Of a stretch of DNA of 35,769 bases, positions 33,733 to 35,769 are shown piece after piece; within the stretch, counting starts at the first letter, position 1; each line of letters begins with the position of its first letter. The position numbers and the translations under genes are program-made. The stretch lies in contig JAKSCV010000032.1 in NCBI GenBank assembly GCA_022360445.1, positions 1 to 35,769 of the forward strand, in the 5' to 3' direction. The notes under the pieces were generated by a model. The model did not search any database, was not told where the DNA came from, and saw only the letters and a list, made by a program, of their open reading frames with translations. Origin of the DNA: Gammaproteobacteria bacterium. GTDB taxonomy: Bacteria; Pseudomonadota; Gammaproteobacteria; UBA5861.

Positions 33733-34797
33733 ATGAACCTGAAAAAAATTCCTGCCACCATCGTGACAGGCTTCCTCGGTAGTGGAAAAACAACATTGTT
33801 GTCCAATATCCTCAAAAATGCCCAGGGTAAGCGCATCGCTGTTATCGTTAACGAGTTTGGCGCGGTAGACATTGATGCGGCCTTGCTTAAAGGGTGCGCG
33901 CTCGGCTGCGAGGATGAACAACAGCTTGATGAAGGGATTTATGAACTGGCCAACGGCTGTATTTGTTGCACTGTTCAGGAAGAATTTCATCCCGTTATGC
34001 AAAAACTGGTTGAGAGAAGAAAGGATATTGACCACATTCTGATTGAAACATCAGGACTTGCGTTGCCGAAACCGCTGGTCCAAGCATTTAACTGGCCTGA
34101 TATTAAAAACTATTGCACGGTTGATGCCGTCGTTACCGTCGTGGATGGCCCAGCTTTAGCTGCAGGTACTTTTGCAATTGACCCAGAAGCTGTTGCTAAG
34201 CAGAGAGTCGCTGATGAAAACTTAGATCATGAGTCGAGCTTACAGGAGTTATTTGATGATCAGCTTTCTGCGGCGGACTTAGTTGTTGTCAGTAAAAGCG
34301 ATTTATTGAGCCAGTCTCAGAGTGTTGAGGTAGAGAGCATACTTCACGATCAATTACCGGACATTGTCAAGGTTATTTCCGTTACTGCGGGTAAGATTGA
34401 CTCTCGTATTCTGATGGGGCTTGATGCGGCAGCTGAAGATCGTATCGAACAGCTCACCACTCACCATGATCGTCATCATGAGCATGATGAGCGCCACGAG
34501 CATGCCCATGAAGCGTTTGATAGCGTCACTTTCGAAGCGAAGAATGTTGATAGTGAGCAGCTGCTTGAGGCATTAAAAACATTTGTTGCACAAAATACGG
34601 TCTACCGGGTGAAAGGCATTCTTTCCCTGAAGGGAAAGCCGTTTCGCCAGGTTGTTCAAGGTGTTGGAAATCGGTTTGAAGTCTATTTTGAAAACAGGTG
34701 GGAAGACGATGAAGAGCGAGGTACTAAGGTCGTTTTAATTGGCAAAAATTTGGATGAACGCGCAGTTAAGTCGCATTTAGAGGCATGTATTCCTTAA
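33733..34797 (+). CDS. CobW/COG0523 family GTPase, His-rich
   Basis: This 354-residue GTPase of the CobW/ZNG metallochaperone family has Walker A GFLGSGKTTLL near the N-terminus. The metal-binding NGCICCTVQ (GCxCC class) follows, then ETSGLALPKPLV and the base-recognition SKSD. A histidine-rich linker HHDRHHEHDERHEHAHE precedes the C-terminal CobW_C domain. It could deliver cobalt for cobalamin synthesis or zinc for stressed cells. No cobalamin genes, riboswitch or clear Zur box are seen nearby, so the metal is undecided. It starts 89 bp after the iron transporter operon; whether it shares regulation is unclear. Confidence 0.9.
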   Translation: MNLKKIPATIVTGFLGSGKTTLLSNILKNAQGKRIAVIVNEFGAVDIDAALLKGCALGCEDEQQLDEGIYELANGCICCTVQEEFHPVMQKLVERRKDIDHILIETSGLALPKPLVQAFNWPDIKNYCTVDAVVTVVDGPALAAGTFAIDPEAVAKQRVADENLDHESSLQELFDDQLSAADLVVVSKSDLLSQSQSVEVESILHDQLPDIVKVISVTAGKIDSRILMGLDAAAEDRIEQLTTHHDRHHEHDERHEHAHEAFDSVTFEAKNVDSEQLLEALKTFVAQNTVYRVKGILSLKGKPFRQVVQGVGNRFEVYFENRWEDDEERGTKVVLIGKNLDERAVKSHLEACIP

Positions 34798-35083
34798 TGC
34801 ATTTCGGGGTATATGGGTTGATATTTCTCCGCATGGACTCTATTTAGAGTAGTAAGGCAGGCCAAGGCAAGAATAGAGACTGTATGGTGCCCAGGGACGG
34901 ATACCAAATAGCTCTATTATTCAAAAAGTTAGAGCATTTTGTTCGTAATTTTTTCGTAACGACCCAGAAAAATGTCGGCAATTGCACGACCATTTCATTC
35001 TACGATGGGTAGGGATGAGCTGCAACTGATGCTGGTCTTCTTAACCCTGCGGAGTGATTTAGAACATCCACAAGATCGATGTG
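34798..35083. other. Intergenic region between convergent genes, no gene seen
   Basis: The 286 bp contain short inverted repeats only: ACTCTA-TT-TAGAGT at 34837-34850 and GCTCTA-N13-TAGAGC at 34911-34935, followed by ATTTTG. The second could be a weak terminator for the GTPase gene. No RNA gene or coding region is recognisable. Confidence 0.5.
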
Positions 35084-35611
35084 TTAGTGAGGGCCTCCCG
35101 GTTTTTTGAAGCCCATCGTCACGTCTGATTCATATTCCTTGCGAAACTCTTCCTGCAACGGGTCTTCAAACACCCCGCTATAGTCATCTTGAGGATACAC
35201 AACACTGTCATTCGTTTGTTGACGGTTCCTTGTGTGCCGCCTGACAGGGCCGGATGAGGAGTTGGTGAATAAAGTGATCATCACTACAAATGCAACGACA
35301 ATAAAGAAATACTTTAGTGACCCAGTACTGCCGATTGCACGGGCAAGATAATCATCACCGACAAAAACATAGATGCCGACTCCGATCAGGTAATAAATCG
35401 CAATCCATTTAACGGCGTGGACAGTTCCTTCAATGTCGTTGCGAGAGAGACCAAAGGCCCATTTGACTGCGCTCAGGCAAAGAATAAAAAGCGGAAAGCT
35501 CCACCAGTGAAACCCGATGTAGTAGATTTGTGCTGCCATTCCTGACCAGACAGCCAGGTAGCAGGGAGTTCTCCATAGCACGCCGGTTGCCCTCGCAATC
35601 GCGACATCCAC
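35084..35611 (-). CDS. Hypothetical membrane protein
   Basis: This 175-residue protein is of unrecognised family. It has about four hydrophobic segments: CYLAVWSGMAAQIYYIGF, WWSFPLFILCLSAVKWAFGL, AVKWIAIYYLIGVGIYVFVG and YFFIVVAFVVMITLF. A hydrophilic acidic C-terminal tail (about 118-175, PQDDYSGVFEDPLQEEFRKE) is probably cytoplasmic or periplasmic. The GTG start at 35611 is preceded by AACAG; Met at about residue 25 would be an alternative, shorter start. The gene is convergent with the CobW GTPase and lies beside the right end of the window. Confidence 0.6.
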   Translation of the reverse strand: MDVAIARATGVLWRTPCYLAVWSGMAAQIYYIGFHWWSFPLFILCLSAVKWAFGLSRNDIEGTVHAVKWIAIYYLIGVGIYVFVGDDYLARAIGSTGSLKYFFIVVAFVVMITLFTNSSSGPVRRHTRNRQQTNDSVVYPQDDYSGVFEDPLQEEFRKEYESDVTMGFKKPGGPH

Positions 35612-35741
35612 CTGTTAGACAGCGAGCCAGGCGAAGCCAGCACATTGTTATCTATGAAAATCATTGAGCCTCAATGGTAACAATTCCTGTCAAGGGGTGC
35701 GAGCAAAGGAGATTATGGCCCCTGTCTGAAATGTAAAAACC

Positions 35742-35769
35742 GAATCGCTAGTAATGGAATCGCTAGTAA
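35742..35769. repeat. Start of a 15-bp tandem repeat at the window edge
   Basis: GAATCGCTAGTAATG (35742-35756) is followed by GAATCGCTAGTAA, a second copy cut by the window end, giving a 15-bp period. The GAATCGCTAGTAAT core equals a conserved 16S rRNA stretch, but the flanks do not resemble rRNA. Confidence 0.6.

Noticed and set aside
35742-35769. 16S rRNA gene fragment
   Set aside because: Only about 14 bases match the conserved rRNA stretch, they are tandemly repeated, and flanking bases do not continue the rRNA sequence.

Overview
The window reads as a stretch of a gammaproteobacterial chromosome, probably marine or environmental. It carries the birA-coaX-SPOR block, a glnE-ilvE-LPS core block, the heptose genes hldE, hldD and waaF, a Fur-boxed FbpABC iron importer and a TrhP-type U32 protein. 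Base composition looks moderate by eye. Both ends are repetitive: an 8-bp-period satellite-like array at the left and the start of a 15-bp repeat at the right. That suggests an assembly contig broken at repeats.

Layout. 1-570: phase-perfect 8-bp tandem array, which truncates a small secreted-protein gene (555-818, minus). 993-3809: diguanylate cyclase and an M61 metallopeptidase with PDZ domain. 3810-4425: long non-coding region with palindromes and a putative promoter. 4426-6798: a four-gene bufferin (Gig-type) RiPP operon, made of a DUF2282 precursor, MNIO/DUF692 enzyme, DUF2063 partner and DoxX membrane protein. A strong hairpin lies between precursor and enzyme genes. 6894-9812: TfoX C-terminal-domain protein, a biotin ligase lacking the DNA-binding domain, CoaX and a SPOR protein. 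9825-15917: acyl-CoA ligase, MmgE/PrpD protein, TrhP (minus), citryl-CoA-lyase-like protein (minus) and alpha/beta hydrolase. An inverted repeat resembling acyl-CoA-metabolism regulator boxes sits between the last two. 15985-17622: Cache-type chemoreceptor (minus).

17741-29707 is one long minus-strand block. In transcription order it is glnE, ilvE, O-antigen-ligase-like protein, GT4, GT9, GT2, hldE, hldD and waaF. Several junctions overlap by 4 nt. The hldD-waaF junction is interrupted by a 264-bp MITE with terminal inverted repeats and a CTAG target duplication. 29743-33643 is a divergent iron-uptake operon (fbpABC type) with a Fur box over its -10. It is followed by a His-rich CobW-family GTPase (33733-34797) and a membrane protein (35084-35611, minus).

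The most interesting unit is the bufferin operon: a secreted four-cysteine peptide, modified by the MNIO enzyme with its partner protein, is expected to bind copper or related metals outside the cytoplasm. Other features worth attention are the higher-order satellite repeat, the MITE, the HTH-less biotin ligase and the citrate-synthase-fold protein whose catalytic positions look altered.
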